Assembly: GCA_030044035.1 (NCBI GenBank)
Contig: JASHWN010000381.1
Span: 1-7,712 of the forward strand
DNA from: Xanthobacteraceae bacterium
Lineage (GTDB): Bacteria > Pseudomonadota > Alphaproteobacteria > Rhizobiales > Xanthobacteraceae
Direction: 5' to 3'
DNA length: 7,712 bases
The notes under the pieces were generated by a model. It was not told where the DNA came from and ran no database searches. It saw nothing but the letters and a program-made list of their open reading frames with translations. A program made the position numbers and the translations under genes. Shown piece by piece: positions 1 to 7,180 of the stretch (position 1 is its first letter; every line of letters starts with the position of its first letter).

Positions 1-2837
1 GCGCCTTCGAGCGTGGTGTAGAACGGCTGCTTCATGTCGTAACCCCAGTCGCATTGCAGGGAGCGCAGCAATTGCGGCAGGGAGCAGCGCGCGGTCGCTT
101 CGTCGAACACCAGCTGCTTGATGGCATAGAGGCTGTCCAGCGTGTCGGCTATGCCGCACAGCATCGGCGCTACGATGTGATAGCGGGCGCCGCCGTCGGT
201 GAGGTCGCGGCCGGTCTCCAAGGTGTCGGCGAGCAACGCCGAGAACAGCGGGCTCGGGCAGTAGGCCGCGAGGCTGCCGTAGTTGTTCATCAGTGAATTG
301 AAGAAACTGCTGATCGCCCACTTCCAATGGGTGTAAAAGATCTTCAGAAACTCATCGAAGCTTTTGATGTCCTCCGGCGGCGGCGAGTTCCAGGACTGTT
401 TCAGTCCGCGCAGATTGATCGGTCCCGCATTCTGAATGTTGCAGCCCTGGTTCATGGCGTAGTCGACCATGGGCAGCACCGACACGTAGCTGAACGCCCA
501 TTCGGTCTTGCCGACCAGCACCGGCTCGTAGCAGCCGTCGCAGGTGTAGTCGCGGGCGTCTTCCAGCCGCACCGGCCCGCAGGCGTGTAACGCCGGCACC
601 AGCTTGTCGTCGTTGAGCATGATCGGGTGCGCCCCGCCGCTGAGCACGGTCTTGGCCGCCTCCTCGAACAGCTCCGGGCTCATTTTCTTGTGGACGCGCA
701 GCGACAGGCACGGCGCGTTGAGCGGCAGCCGGCGCGCCGCGCGCAGGCACATGCGGCTGATCGCGTTGGAGGCATCTTCCGGCTCCGCCGCGGCGTTGGC
801 CTTGTAGCCGCCGACGGTGACCTGCTGCACCCACTGATTGATCGCCGCGCCTTGCGGGAAATTTCCCGCCGAGTAGAACACCGCCCCGGTGCCGTAAGTC
901 AGGTAGTCGTTGATGTGGCTGTAATTGTAGAGGACGGTCTCATCCATCTTCAGCCAGAAGGCGTCGATCATCTCCTGCGCCGCCGTTTCGGTCAGCGCGC
1001 CGCCCGCGATATCCGCTTCGTATAGTCCGATCAGCTGCTGGTCGAGCCGGCCGATGGAGTGCGGCTCGCCGGTCTGGTGCAGCGCGCAATTGGTGATGAA
1101 GACGAACTGCAGCGCCTCGATGAAATGCTCCGGCTTCTGGTGCGCGATCTTCCGCATTCGCCGCGCGATCGCCTGCAGATTTGCCTTCTGCGCCTGGTCG
1201 TACTGGCTCTCGCCGGCCATCTTGTCGGCGAGCGCCGCATAGGCTTCGATGAAGCGGCTCAAGCCGTCGAGCGCCCAGACCACCGATTGGTAAAAGTCTG
1301 CGGTTTCCTTCGCGGCGCCGATCTTGTCGCGGTATGACTTCGCGATGGCATCGATGCCCTTGGCGATCAGAAGCGGATAATCCGGCGCGTTATGACCGCA
1401 CGCGGAATACTCGTTCAGCGTGGCGAAGAAGCCGGCGATCTTCTCCTTCTCGTCGAGATACTCCATGACCTGCGCGCCGATGCCGAGCGACAGCTGCGGC
1501 ATGTTGCCGACCACGATCTCGTCGGGATCGATGCGCATCAGATTGGCTTGTTCGGCGTATTGCGGGCTGACCAAGACCTTCGCCAGGCTGATCTGGATCG
1601 CCTTGCCTTTGCGCAGCGCCACCGAAGCGTTGAGCAGATGTTTTTCTTCCGCCGGCAGGTGGTCCCGCAGGTGGCCCAGCGGCGGCGTCTGCCGCGGCTT
1701 GTACCAAGTGTCCTGCCACCGCGAAAATTGCCTGTTGAGCAAGGTCAGGATGCGGTCGCTGAGCGGGCAATCCTCGACCAGCTTGGAGCGGCGGATTTTG
1801 TGCTGATAATCGCGCGCATTGTAATACATGTAGCCGTTGGCGCTGCGCACATTGAAGTACTCGTTCATGGTGACCTCGGCGCCGCCGGCGCCCGGCGCCA
1901 AGCCGCATTCCTGCAAGCTCGGCACGTACCAGAACGAGCCGGCCTCGCTGCGCGTCACGCTGAACAGCTGATCCTGGATGAATCCCCTCTGATCGCCGGC
2001 AATGCCGTCGATGATGCGATCGAACACGGCGGTGGATTGCGCGTAGCCGGCGAAGAACACGCCTGCCTCGTTGGCCTTGTTGTCGGGTTTGCGGCCGTAA
2101 GGCAGCGCCTGGCGAGCCAGCCGGGCGTTGACGCGCTCGCGGTCGAGCTGGCGCACCCGCTTGATGTGGCTCGACTCGTCGTCCATCGGGATGATGCGGT
2201 CCTGCCCATCGCGGCCGATCATGTTTTGCTTCTGCTGCTCGGTCATCGCGTTCAGCTTGGTCCAGTCGTGGACGAACTTCTGCGATATCAGGAACGCGGC
2301 GCCGCGGTGCGCCGCGTCGTCGTCGCCGACGATGACGCGGGCCGAAAGGTCCTCGGCGTCGGCGGGGTTCTCCAGCCCGTCGATGAACCTGCCGCCCAGA
2401 ACTTTGCCGGCGTGCCGCTTTTCCGCCGGCACGATCACAGCAGGCGGCGACGTGGCGCCCTGCAATTTGGCTTCGATCAGGGCGAGCGCATTTTGCGCAT
2501 CGCCGGCGTTATTGGATTTGACGTGAAACCACAAATCGCCGCCGGTGTTGGCGAATACCGCGCTATACTGATCGAGTTTTGCCTTGCTGCCCATCCCTTT
2601 CGGCAACGTATAGCCCAGCTCCCGCGACCACGCCGTCCACAGCTCGAAGCCGACGCCGAGCAGCACGACGGTTTGGAACTTTTTGCCGGCGCAAAATGCG
2701 TCGAGCTGTTTTGCCAGATCCTGCCAGGTTTGGTGGCTGGCCCGGTTGTGCTCGCGCAGGTGAAACGCGCTGTAGATCGCGAAATCCGGAAAATAGGCCA
2801 AGCCCCTTTGGCTGAAGGAAACGTTGAGCTGCTTCAT
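1..2837 (-). CDS. DyP-type peroxidase / glycyl radical enzyme fusion (3' end outside window)
   Basis: Seen: one uninterrupted frame of 945 codons from ATG at 2837 (GGAG 6 nt upstream) to the window edge. Residues 1-313 resemble cytosolic YfeX-like DyP peroxidases, which use H2O2 and haem b: FIDGLENP with catalytic Asp153, ESSHIKRV with proximal haem ligand His224, RQALPYG with distal Arg242, and a closing FWYVPSL at 302-308. No signal peptide is visible. Residues ~324-945 match the glycyl radical enzyme barrel: EIVVGN (to 445), GRLDQQL with Asp599, and CDGCYEP with thiyl-radical Cys769 and Glu771. The Cys-x-Glu pattern is known from dehydratases and lyases such as CutC and glycerol dehydratase, rather than from PFL (Cys-Cys). 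Cys769 lies ~445 residues into the module, as in full-length relatives, so the radical Gly is expected near residue 1100, outside the window. The substrate is unknown. An activating radical-SAM enzyme is required but not in view. Inference: the peroxidase may shield the radical enzyme or act on a linked substrate. Confidence 0.9.
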   Translation of the reverse strand, partial: MKQLNVSFSQRGLAYFPDFAIYSAFHLREHNRASHQTWQDLAKQLDAFCAGKKFQTVVLLGVGFELWTAWSRELGYTLPKGMGSKAKLDQYSAVFANTGGDLWFHVKSNNAGDAQNALALIEAKLQGATSPPAVIVPAEKRHAGKVLGGRFIDGLENPADAEDLSARVIVGDDDAAHRGAAFLISQKFVHDWTKLNAMTEQQKQNMIGRDGQDRIIPMDDESSHIKRVRQLDRERVNARLARQALPYGRKPDNKANEAGVFFAGYAQSTAVFDRIIDGIAGDQRGFIQDQLFSVTRSEAGSFWYVPSLQECGLAPGAGGAEVTMNEYFNVRSANGYMYYNARDYQHKIRRSKLVEDCPLSDRILTLLNRQFSRWQDTWYKPRQTPPLGHLRDHLPAEEKHLLNASVALRKGKAIQISLAKVLVSPQYAEQANLMRIDPDEIVVGNMPQLSLGIGAQVMEYLDEKEKIAGFFATLNEYSACGHNAPDYPLLIAKGIDAIAKSYRDKIGAAKETADFYQSVVWALDGLSRFIEAYAALADKMAGESQYDQAQKANLQAIARRMRKIAHQKPEHFIEALQFVFITNCALHQTGEPHSIGRLDQQLIGLYEADIAGGALTETAAQEMIDAFWLKMDETVLYNYSHINDYLTYGTGAVFYSAGNFPQGAAINQWVQQVTVGGYKANAAAEPEDASNAISRMCLRAARRLPLNAPCLSLRVHKKMSPELFEEAAKTVLSGGAHPIMLNDDKLVPALHACGPVRLEDARDYTCDGCYEPVLVGKTEWAFSYVSVLPMVDYAMNQGCNIQNAGPINLRGLKQSWNSPPPEDIKSFDEFLKIFYTHWKWAISSFFNSLMNNYGSLAAYCPSPLFSALLADTLETGRDLTDGGARYHIVAPMLCGIADTLDSLYAIKQLVFDEATARCSLPQLLRSLQCDWGYDMKQPFYTTLEG
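1866..1877 (-). promoter_or_regulatory. Possible internal ribosome binding site and start at the domain junction
   Basis: On the minus strand GAGGT (1877-1873) is followed by CACC and an in-frame ATG (1868-1866), which is codon 324 of the fusion gene. This is just after the last recognisable DyP motif and before the glycyl radical module. A second start here would give a free glycyl radical subunit. The match could be coincidence, because GAG-GTC-ACC-ATG is also an ordinary Glu-Val-Thr-Met stretch. Confidence 0.25.
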
Positions 2838-3146
2838 GGCGGTCTCCAGATTCGCGCTTGTTGTGAGCGGGCGACACGTAAATCGCGGCGCCTCGAACCG
2901 CGGCTTCACGAGCGGCATGCGTGGCCGCTACTGCGGGTTGTCGGCCATCCTACTGTGAGCTGGAGCTGTTGCACAACCCAAGCCTGTCCGAATTCCGCAC
3001 GCGCCACTTGGTGCGGCAGGCGTGGGCGGCACGCATAGCCGTCCGACTCGGCCAATGGCGTCATAAGGCCCGCCCGGTTGGCTCGCGCCGCAAGATGAAT
3101 TATGGACCCCATGCCGATCGCTTTGCTCGGGGCAGGAACTTAAGCG
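2838..3146. promoter_or_regulatory. Divergent intergenic region between the fusion gene and livH
   Basis: These 309 bases separate two divergently transcribed units and hold no convincing gene. Seen: a Shine-Dalgarno GGAG at 2844-2847 (minus strand) for the fusion gene, an AGGA at 3134-3137 for livH, and an imperfect hairpin with 6-bp arms CCGCAC/GTGCGG at 2995-3016. I found no clear FNR box (TTGAT-N4-ATCAA) and no sigma-54 -24/-12 element. Both units must be controlled from here unless livH is read from farther upstream. Confidence 0.6.
3078..3106 (+). promoter_or_regulatory. Candidate sigma-70 promoter for the liv operon
   Basis: TTGGCT at 3078-3083, a 17-nt spacer, and TATGGA at 3101-3106 give the right geometry about 40 nt upstream of the livH start. 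Both hexamers match the consensus only moderately, so this is a weak prediction from spacing and position. Confidence 0.25.
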
Positions 3147-4019
3147 GTGCCGTTGGACGTCTATCTGAACGTGGTCGTGGCCGGCATTCTCACCGGCCTG
3201 GTGTACGGCCTGATGGCGCTCGGCCTGTCGGTCATTTTCGGCGTGGTGCGTGTCGTCAATTTCGCCCACGGCGAGATGATGTCGATCGCGATGTACCTCG
3301 CGGTCGTGCTGTTCGCCTCGTTCGGTCTCGATCCGCTGCTGATGCTGGTGCCGATTGCGGCGGTGATGTTCGCGTTCGGCTACCTGCTGCAGGCCGGACT
3401 GATCAATCCGTTCATCACCCGCCCGGAACACAGCCAGTTTCTCCTGCTCGTGGCCTTGGCGATCATCATCGTCAACGCGCTGCTCCTCATCTTCGGCCCC
3501 GATGCGCGCACGGTGCAGACCTCCTACGCCTATGACAGCTTTCAGCTCGGGCCGCTGCTGGTCGACGCGTCGAAGGCCTATGCGGGCGGTGCGGCGATCG
3601 CTTTCGCCGCGGCTTTGTTCGCGTTCTTCCGTTACAGCCGCGTCGGCACCGCGATCCGCGCCTGCGCCGACAATTACACCGGCGCGCTGGTGATCGGGCT
3701 CGACGTCAAGCGGCTCTACGCGCTGACCTTCGGTCTCGGCGCCGCCTGCGTCGGCGCTGCCGGCAGCATGATGACCTTGATCGTCGACGTGACGCCGATC
3801 ATCGGGCCGACTTATACGCTGCTCGCCTTCGTCATCGTCATCACCGGCGGGCTCGGCTCGATGGCCGGCGCGCTGCTTGGCGGCATCCTGATCGGACTGA
3901 CCGAGGCGCTGGCGGGGCTCGTGTTCACGCCGTCGGCAAAGAGCATGTTCGCCTTCGCCATCCTGGTGCTGGTGCTGCTGTTCCGGCCGCAAGGCCTGCT
4001 CGGCCAGAGGCTGTCATGA
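3147..4019 (+). CDS. livH: Branched-chain amino acid type ABC transporter, permease LivH
   Basis: Inner-membrane permease, 290 residues, of the LivH family (hydrophobic amino acid ABC importers), which forms the translocation pore with LivM. Seen: a strongly hydrophobic protein with about eight membrane segments and the family block NFAHGEMM near residue 40. It has a cytoplasmic coupling loop around GTAIRACADN (about 168-177) followed by the GLDVKRLYALTF stretch. It also has GGLGSMAGALLGG and a C-terminal LFRPQGLLG. Length is normal for the family. The start is GTG, chosen because AGGA lies 9 nt upstream and the N-terminus aligns with the usual first membrane segment. Its stop overlaps the livM start by 4 bases (ATGA), indicating translational coupling. 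The substrate cannot be read from the permease: relatives import branched-chain amino acids, urea, amides or aromatic compounds. Confidence 0.93.
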   Translation: MPLDVYLNVVVAGILTGLVYGLMALGLSVIFGVVRVVNFAHGEMMSIAMYLAVVLFASFGLDPLLMLVPIAAVMFAFGYLLQAGLINPFITRPEHSQFLLLVALAIIIVNALLLIFGPDARTVQTSYAYDSFQLGPLLVDASKAYAGGAAIAFAAALFAFFRYSRVGTAIRACADNYTGALVIGLDVKRLYALTFGLGAACVGAAGSMMTLIVDVTPIIGPTYTLLAFVIVITGGLGSMAGALLGGILIGLTEALAGLVFTPSAKSMFAFAILVLVLLFRPQGLLGQRLS

Positions 4020-5032
4020 GCGCGGCCTGGCTGGCGCGGTTTTCCGGCGGCGCCTGGCGCCGCATTTTTGTTCTGCTCGCTTTGCTGCTCGCGGTGCTGT
4101 TGGCCGCGCCGTGGATCGTCAATGATTATCTGCTCACGGTCCTGATCGTCATCCTTTATTCCGCCTTCACCGGGCAGGCCTGGAACATCATGATGGGCTT
4201 TGCCGGACAGCTGTCGCTCGGCCATGCGCTCTATGCCGGCTTGGGCGCCTACGTGGCGGCGGTGCTGTTCGTCGATTTCGGCATCGGCCCGTGGCTCGGG
4301 TTTTTGGCCGCCGTGCCGGCGGCGGCGGCGTGCGGGGCGATCATCGGCTTTCTGGCCTTCCGCTTCGGCGTCGCCGGCGTCTATTTCGCCATTCTGACCA
4401 TTGCGTTCGCCGAGTTCGCCCGCATCGGCTTCGATCATATCGCCGCAGTCAATGCCTCGGCCGGCCTGTTTCTGCCGGTGCGGCAGGTCGCGCACAACGA
4501 CGTGTGGCATCTGCGCGGCGATCCGACCATGTTCTATTATGTCATTCTCGCCGCCACGGTCGTGGCTTTCATTTTGTGCCGGCTGCTCCTGGAAAGCCGC
4601 CTCGGCTATTTCTGGCGCGCCATCCGCGAGGACGAAGAGGCGGCGCGCGCCGCCGGCGTGCCGACATTCCGCTGCAAGATGTATGCGGTGATGATTTCGG
4701 CGGCGCTGACCTCGTTTGCCGGCGTGTTCTATGCGTTCTTCTACAACAATCTGTTTCCCGAGCAGGTTTTCAACATCGGCCGCTCGATCGAGATGATCCT
4801 CGGTCCGATCATCGGCGGCATCGGCACCTTGTTCGGCCCGATCCTCGGTGCGTTCGTGCTGACCGGATTGGCGGAATCGCTGAACTCAATCATGGCCGCT
4901 TTCGGCCTCTCCATGCCGGGCGCCACGCAGGTGTTTTACGGCGTCTGTCTGTTGGTCGTGATCGTGGCGCTGCCCGAAGGCGTCTGGCCGCCGCTGGCGC
5001 GCCGGCTCGGCCTGTTCAAGGAATGGCCATGA
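4016..5032 (+). CDS. livM: Branched-chain amino acid type ABC transporter, permease LivM
   Basis: Second pore-forming permease of the importer, 338 residues, acting as a heterodimer with LivH. Seen: an N-terminal membrane segment with the usual basic leader, then GFAGQLSLGHALYAGLGAY around residues 62-80, which is the diagnostic LivM block. A cytoplasmic coupling loop RAIREDEEAARAAGV lies near residues 201-215, and a late GPIIGGIGTLFGPILGAF segment follows. The segment where LivM proteins commonly carry TGG-x-x-GL here reads NASAGL, a divergence that may affect substrate choice. AGAGG 5 nt upstream supports the ATG, which overlaps the livH stop. The livM stop in turn overlaps the livG start. 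Confidence 0.93.
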   Translation: MSAAWLARFSGGAWRRIFVLLALLLAVLLAAPWIVNDYLLTVLIVILYSAFTGQAWNIMMGFAGQLSLGHALYAGLGAYVAAVLFVDFGIGPWLGFLAAVPAAAACGAIIGFLAFRFGVAGVYFAILTIAFAEFARIGFDHIAAVNASAGLFLPVRQVAHNDVWHLRGDPTMFYYVILAATVVAFILCRLLLESRLGYFWRAIREDEEAARAAGVPTFRCKMYAVMISAALTSFAGVFYAFFYNNLFPEQVFNIGRSIEMILGPIIGGIGTLFGPILGAFVLTGLAESLNSIMAAFGLSMPGATQVFYGVCLLVVIVALPEGVWPPLARRLGLFKEWP

Positions 5033-5753
5033 CCGCGCTGTTGTCGCTGCAGCAGATCAGCAAGCGTTTCCGCGGCCTGGTCGCCGTCGACGGCGTCAGC
5101 TTCGACGTGCAGCAGGGCGAAGTTTACGCGGTGATCGGACCGAACGGCGCCGGCAAGACCACGCTGTTCAACATGATCGCCGGCGCGCTCAAGCCGGACC
5201 AGGGCGGCATCGTCTTCGACGGCAAGCCGATCCAAAATCTTTCGCCCGACGTGGTGTGCCGGCGCGGCATCGCGCGCACCTTCCAGCTGGTGCGGCCGTT
5301 TCCGGCGCTCAGCGTCGAGGACAATGTCCTGGTTGGCGCGCTGCTGCACCGGCACGGCATCGGCGAAGCGCGCGAGCGCGCCCAGGCGCTGTTACGGCGC
5401 TTCGATCTGTTCGACCGCCGCCGCCATCCGGCATCGGCCTTGACCTTGCCCGACCGCAAGCGGCTCGAAGTCATCCGCGCGCTCGCCACCGAGCCGAAAC
5501 TCCTGCTGCTCGACGAAGTGGTCGCCGGCTTGCGGCCGACCGAGGTCGATCGCCTGGTCGCCGTGCTGCGCGAGCTCAACCGCGACAGCGGCCTGACGAT
5601 TTTGATGATCGAGCACGTCATGCGCGCGGTGATGGCGCTCGCCGCGCGCGTGCTCGTGCTCGATCATGGCGTTGCCATCGCCGAGGGCACGCCGGACCAA
5701 GTGGTGCGCGATCCGGCCGTGGTGCAATCCTATCTCGGCGCCGAGGCGGTGTG

Positions 5754-5754
<1 letters not shown>
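5029..5754 (+). CDS. livG: Branched-chain amino acid type ABC transporter, ATPase LivG
   Basis: Cytoplasmic ATPase, 241 residues, that energises LivHM together with LivF. Seen: Walker A GPNGAGKTT at 37-45, Q-loop Gln86 in RTFQ, Walker B LLLLDE at 158-163, the LivG-type D-loop region VVAGLRPTE, and switch His196. Odd: the ABC signature, normally LSxGQ, reads LTLPDRKR at 138-145, with no Gly-Gln. I recall similar LTLxDRKR forms in alphaproteobacterial LivG proteins, so this is probably a clade trait, not inactivation. The start is ATG at 5029, 4 bases inside livM, with AAGGA 6 nt upstream. An in-frame open stretch upstream is the shadow of livM and lacks support as a start. Confidence 0.93.
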
Positions 5755-6458
<704 letters not shown>

Positions 6459-6483
6459 TACTAATCGTGCTGACTAAACCCAT

Positions 6484-6511
6484 TCCATGTCATCATCTCC
6501 ATGTCATCATC
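6484..6511. repeat. Two perfect tandem copies of a 14-bp unit
   Basis: TCCATGTCATCATC occurs at 6484-6497 and again at 6498-6511. The second copy forms the left edge of the adjacent palindromic element, so the duplication probably arose by slippage or during insertion of that element. Confidence 0.85.
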
Positions 6512-6586
6512 CGCGCATGCGGATGATCCAGTAATCACTGATCACGAGGGCGATTACTGGATGGTCCGCTTTCGCGGACCATGACA
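6502..6586. repeat. 85-bp REP-like palindromic element with three nested hairpins
   Basis: Seen: outer ends TGTCAT (6502-6507) and ATGACA (6581-6586) are inverted. Inside are a 9-bp perfect hairpin (6506-6514 with 6519-6527, loop GCAT), an 11-bp stem ATCCAGTAATC (6526-6536) with GATTACTGGAT (6552-6562), and a 7-bp hairpin GGTCCGC/GCGGACC (6563-6580, loop TTTC). This layout resembles intergenic REP/BIME-type or small MITE-like repeats that I recall as abundant in Bradyrhizobium relatives. It may affect 3' mRNA stability of the liv transcript. It has no T-run, so it is not a standard terminator. Confidence 0.75.
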
Positions 6587-6628
6587 GGTCAACGATTTCC
6601 GACGCTCATATAACAATCAGTGTCCGGA

Positions 6629-6871
6629 TCAGCCGATTCCTCGCCCTCGCTGCGCGGCGAAGCCGCCAACCGGGGAGACCGGCACGGCCCGTCGCAGCCG
6701 GCGCAGGCGGCGCAGCACATCGGTTGCGCTCGGCACCTCGTATTCGGCTGCCGCGGCGGCCATGGCACGCGCCGCCTCAGCCTCCGCGCGGCCGGACAGG
6801 GCGGCCGGCACGACGGTGACTTCGCCGAGCGGGATCGGCGCTTGGACGCGGATGATGCGGCGGGCGGCCAT
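6629..6871 (-). CDS. Hypothetical small Ala/Arg-rich protein (uncertain)
   Basis: I do not recognise this family. The frame encodes 80 residues beginning MAARRIIRVQAPIPLGEVTV. GGAG sits 6 nt upstream of the ATG at 6871, which is why this start is preferred over ATGs at 6883 and 6904. Third codon positions are mostly G or C, as in true genes here, and an Ala/Glu-rich helix-like middle is followed by a basic Leu/Arg stretch (LRRLRRLRR). The last ~18 residues look less coding-like (AAQRGRGIG). It has no signal peptide and no Cys. It could be a short real gene, a decayed remnant, or chance: GC-rich DNA makes open frames easily. Confidence 0.35.
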   Translation of the reverse strand: MAARRIIRVQAPIPLGEVTVVPAALSGRAEAEAARAMAAAAAEYEVPSATDVLRRLRRLRRAVPVSPVGGFAAQRGRGIG

Positions 6872-6948
6872 GACGAACTCCATTGCGGCAGCATCGCGAG
6901 CCAACGCTCGCGACAGCTTTTGAGTTCCCTCACCAGGGCCCGACCCCG

Positions 6949-6977
6949 TTGTCCGGTTTTATCGCCCTATACTATAG
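6949..6977 (+). promoter_or_regulatory. Duplicated promoter copy A (upstream of GST remnant)
   Basis: TTGTCC at 6949-6954, a 17-nt spacer and CTATAG at 6972-6977 match the alphaproteobacterial housekeeping pattern CTTGAC-N17-CTATAT. The same arrangement recurs at 7568-7596 before the intact glutathione S-transferase gene, with the intervening sequence nearly the same. The hexamers are unchanged here although the gene behind is broken, so it may still drive transcription towards the small secreted-protein gene. Confidence 0.55.
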
Positions 6978-7042
6978 CCGCCGCGCATTGCATGCGTGTG
7001 ACGGGCGGCATTGCGCCGGGTACGAGGAAGCAAGCCCGCGTC

Positions 7043-7082
7043 ATGAAACTTTAGTATGCTCGCGGCGCCTGCGCGCTGTCGC
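7043..7082 (+). pseudogene. Glutathione S-transferase 5' remnant, stop at codon 4
   Basis: ATG AAA CTT TAG at 7043-7054, then codons for Tyr-Ala-Arg-Gly-Ala-Cys-Ala-Leu-Ser. The intact gene at 7660 reads MKLYYAPGACSLS, so codon 4 TAT has become TAG and homology ends after about 13 codons. The ribosome site is also decayed (GAGGAAGCAAG against GAGGAAGGAG). It cannot make a functional transferase. It looks like the residue of a partial duplication of the downstream gene's front end, or of an old tandem copy since deleted. The frame after the stop happens to stay open into the following small gene. Confidence 0.75.
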
Positions 7083-7180
7083 GCTGTTCCGGTGCGGCAG
7101 GCAACGCGTCATCATCGGCGGGGAAAACACACCTTGCGCCGGCTGTCGCATTCGAGCGGCAAGCCGGGTATGTTGCACCA

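Larger units (their letters stand above)
6459..6628. other. Intergenic stretch after livF
   Basis: About 170 bases without a gene. It contains the tandem 14-bp repeat and the 85-bp palindromic element described separately. No hairpin followed by a T-run is present, so there is no clear intrinsic terminator for the liv operon. Confidence 0.6.
6949..7082 (+). repeat. Diverged direct repeat, copy A (GST leader and 5' end)
   Basis: This 134-base stretch aligns with 7568-7699. The promoter hexamers, the GACGGGCGGC leader block, a GAGGAAG-type ribosome site and the CGTCATGAAACTTTA start region are common to both. Similarity stops after CTGTCGC, about 13 codons into the gene. Confidence 0.8.

Noticed and set aside
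1392..3038. Long plus-strand open frame of 548 codons
   Set aside because: It lies antisense to the fusion gene, whose frame shows dense family motifs. Its product is low-complexity and matches nothing I recognise; it is a mirror frame of GC-rich coding DNA.
2906..3112. 68-codon minus-strand frame in the divergent intergenic region
   Set aside because: No ribosome site, no family resemblance and no coding-like codon pattern. It fills promoter space between two divergent genes.
2928..3992. Minus-strand open frame of 354 codons opposite livH
   Set aside because: The product is a His/Gln/Arg/Asp-rich shadow of livH, with no domain-like order, and livH is clearly the real gene.
4291..5028. Extended N-terminus for livG
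   Set aside because: It is the shadow of livM with an Arg-rich non-protein composition. The standard start at 5029 has a ribosome site and the usual operon overlap.
5256..5753. Extended N-terminus for livF from an upstream ATG
   Set aside because: The extra sequence is the out-of-frame shadow of livG. The LivF family begins at the ATG at 5754, which overlaps the livG stop and has its own ribosome site.
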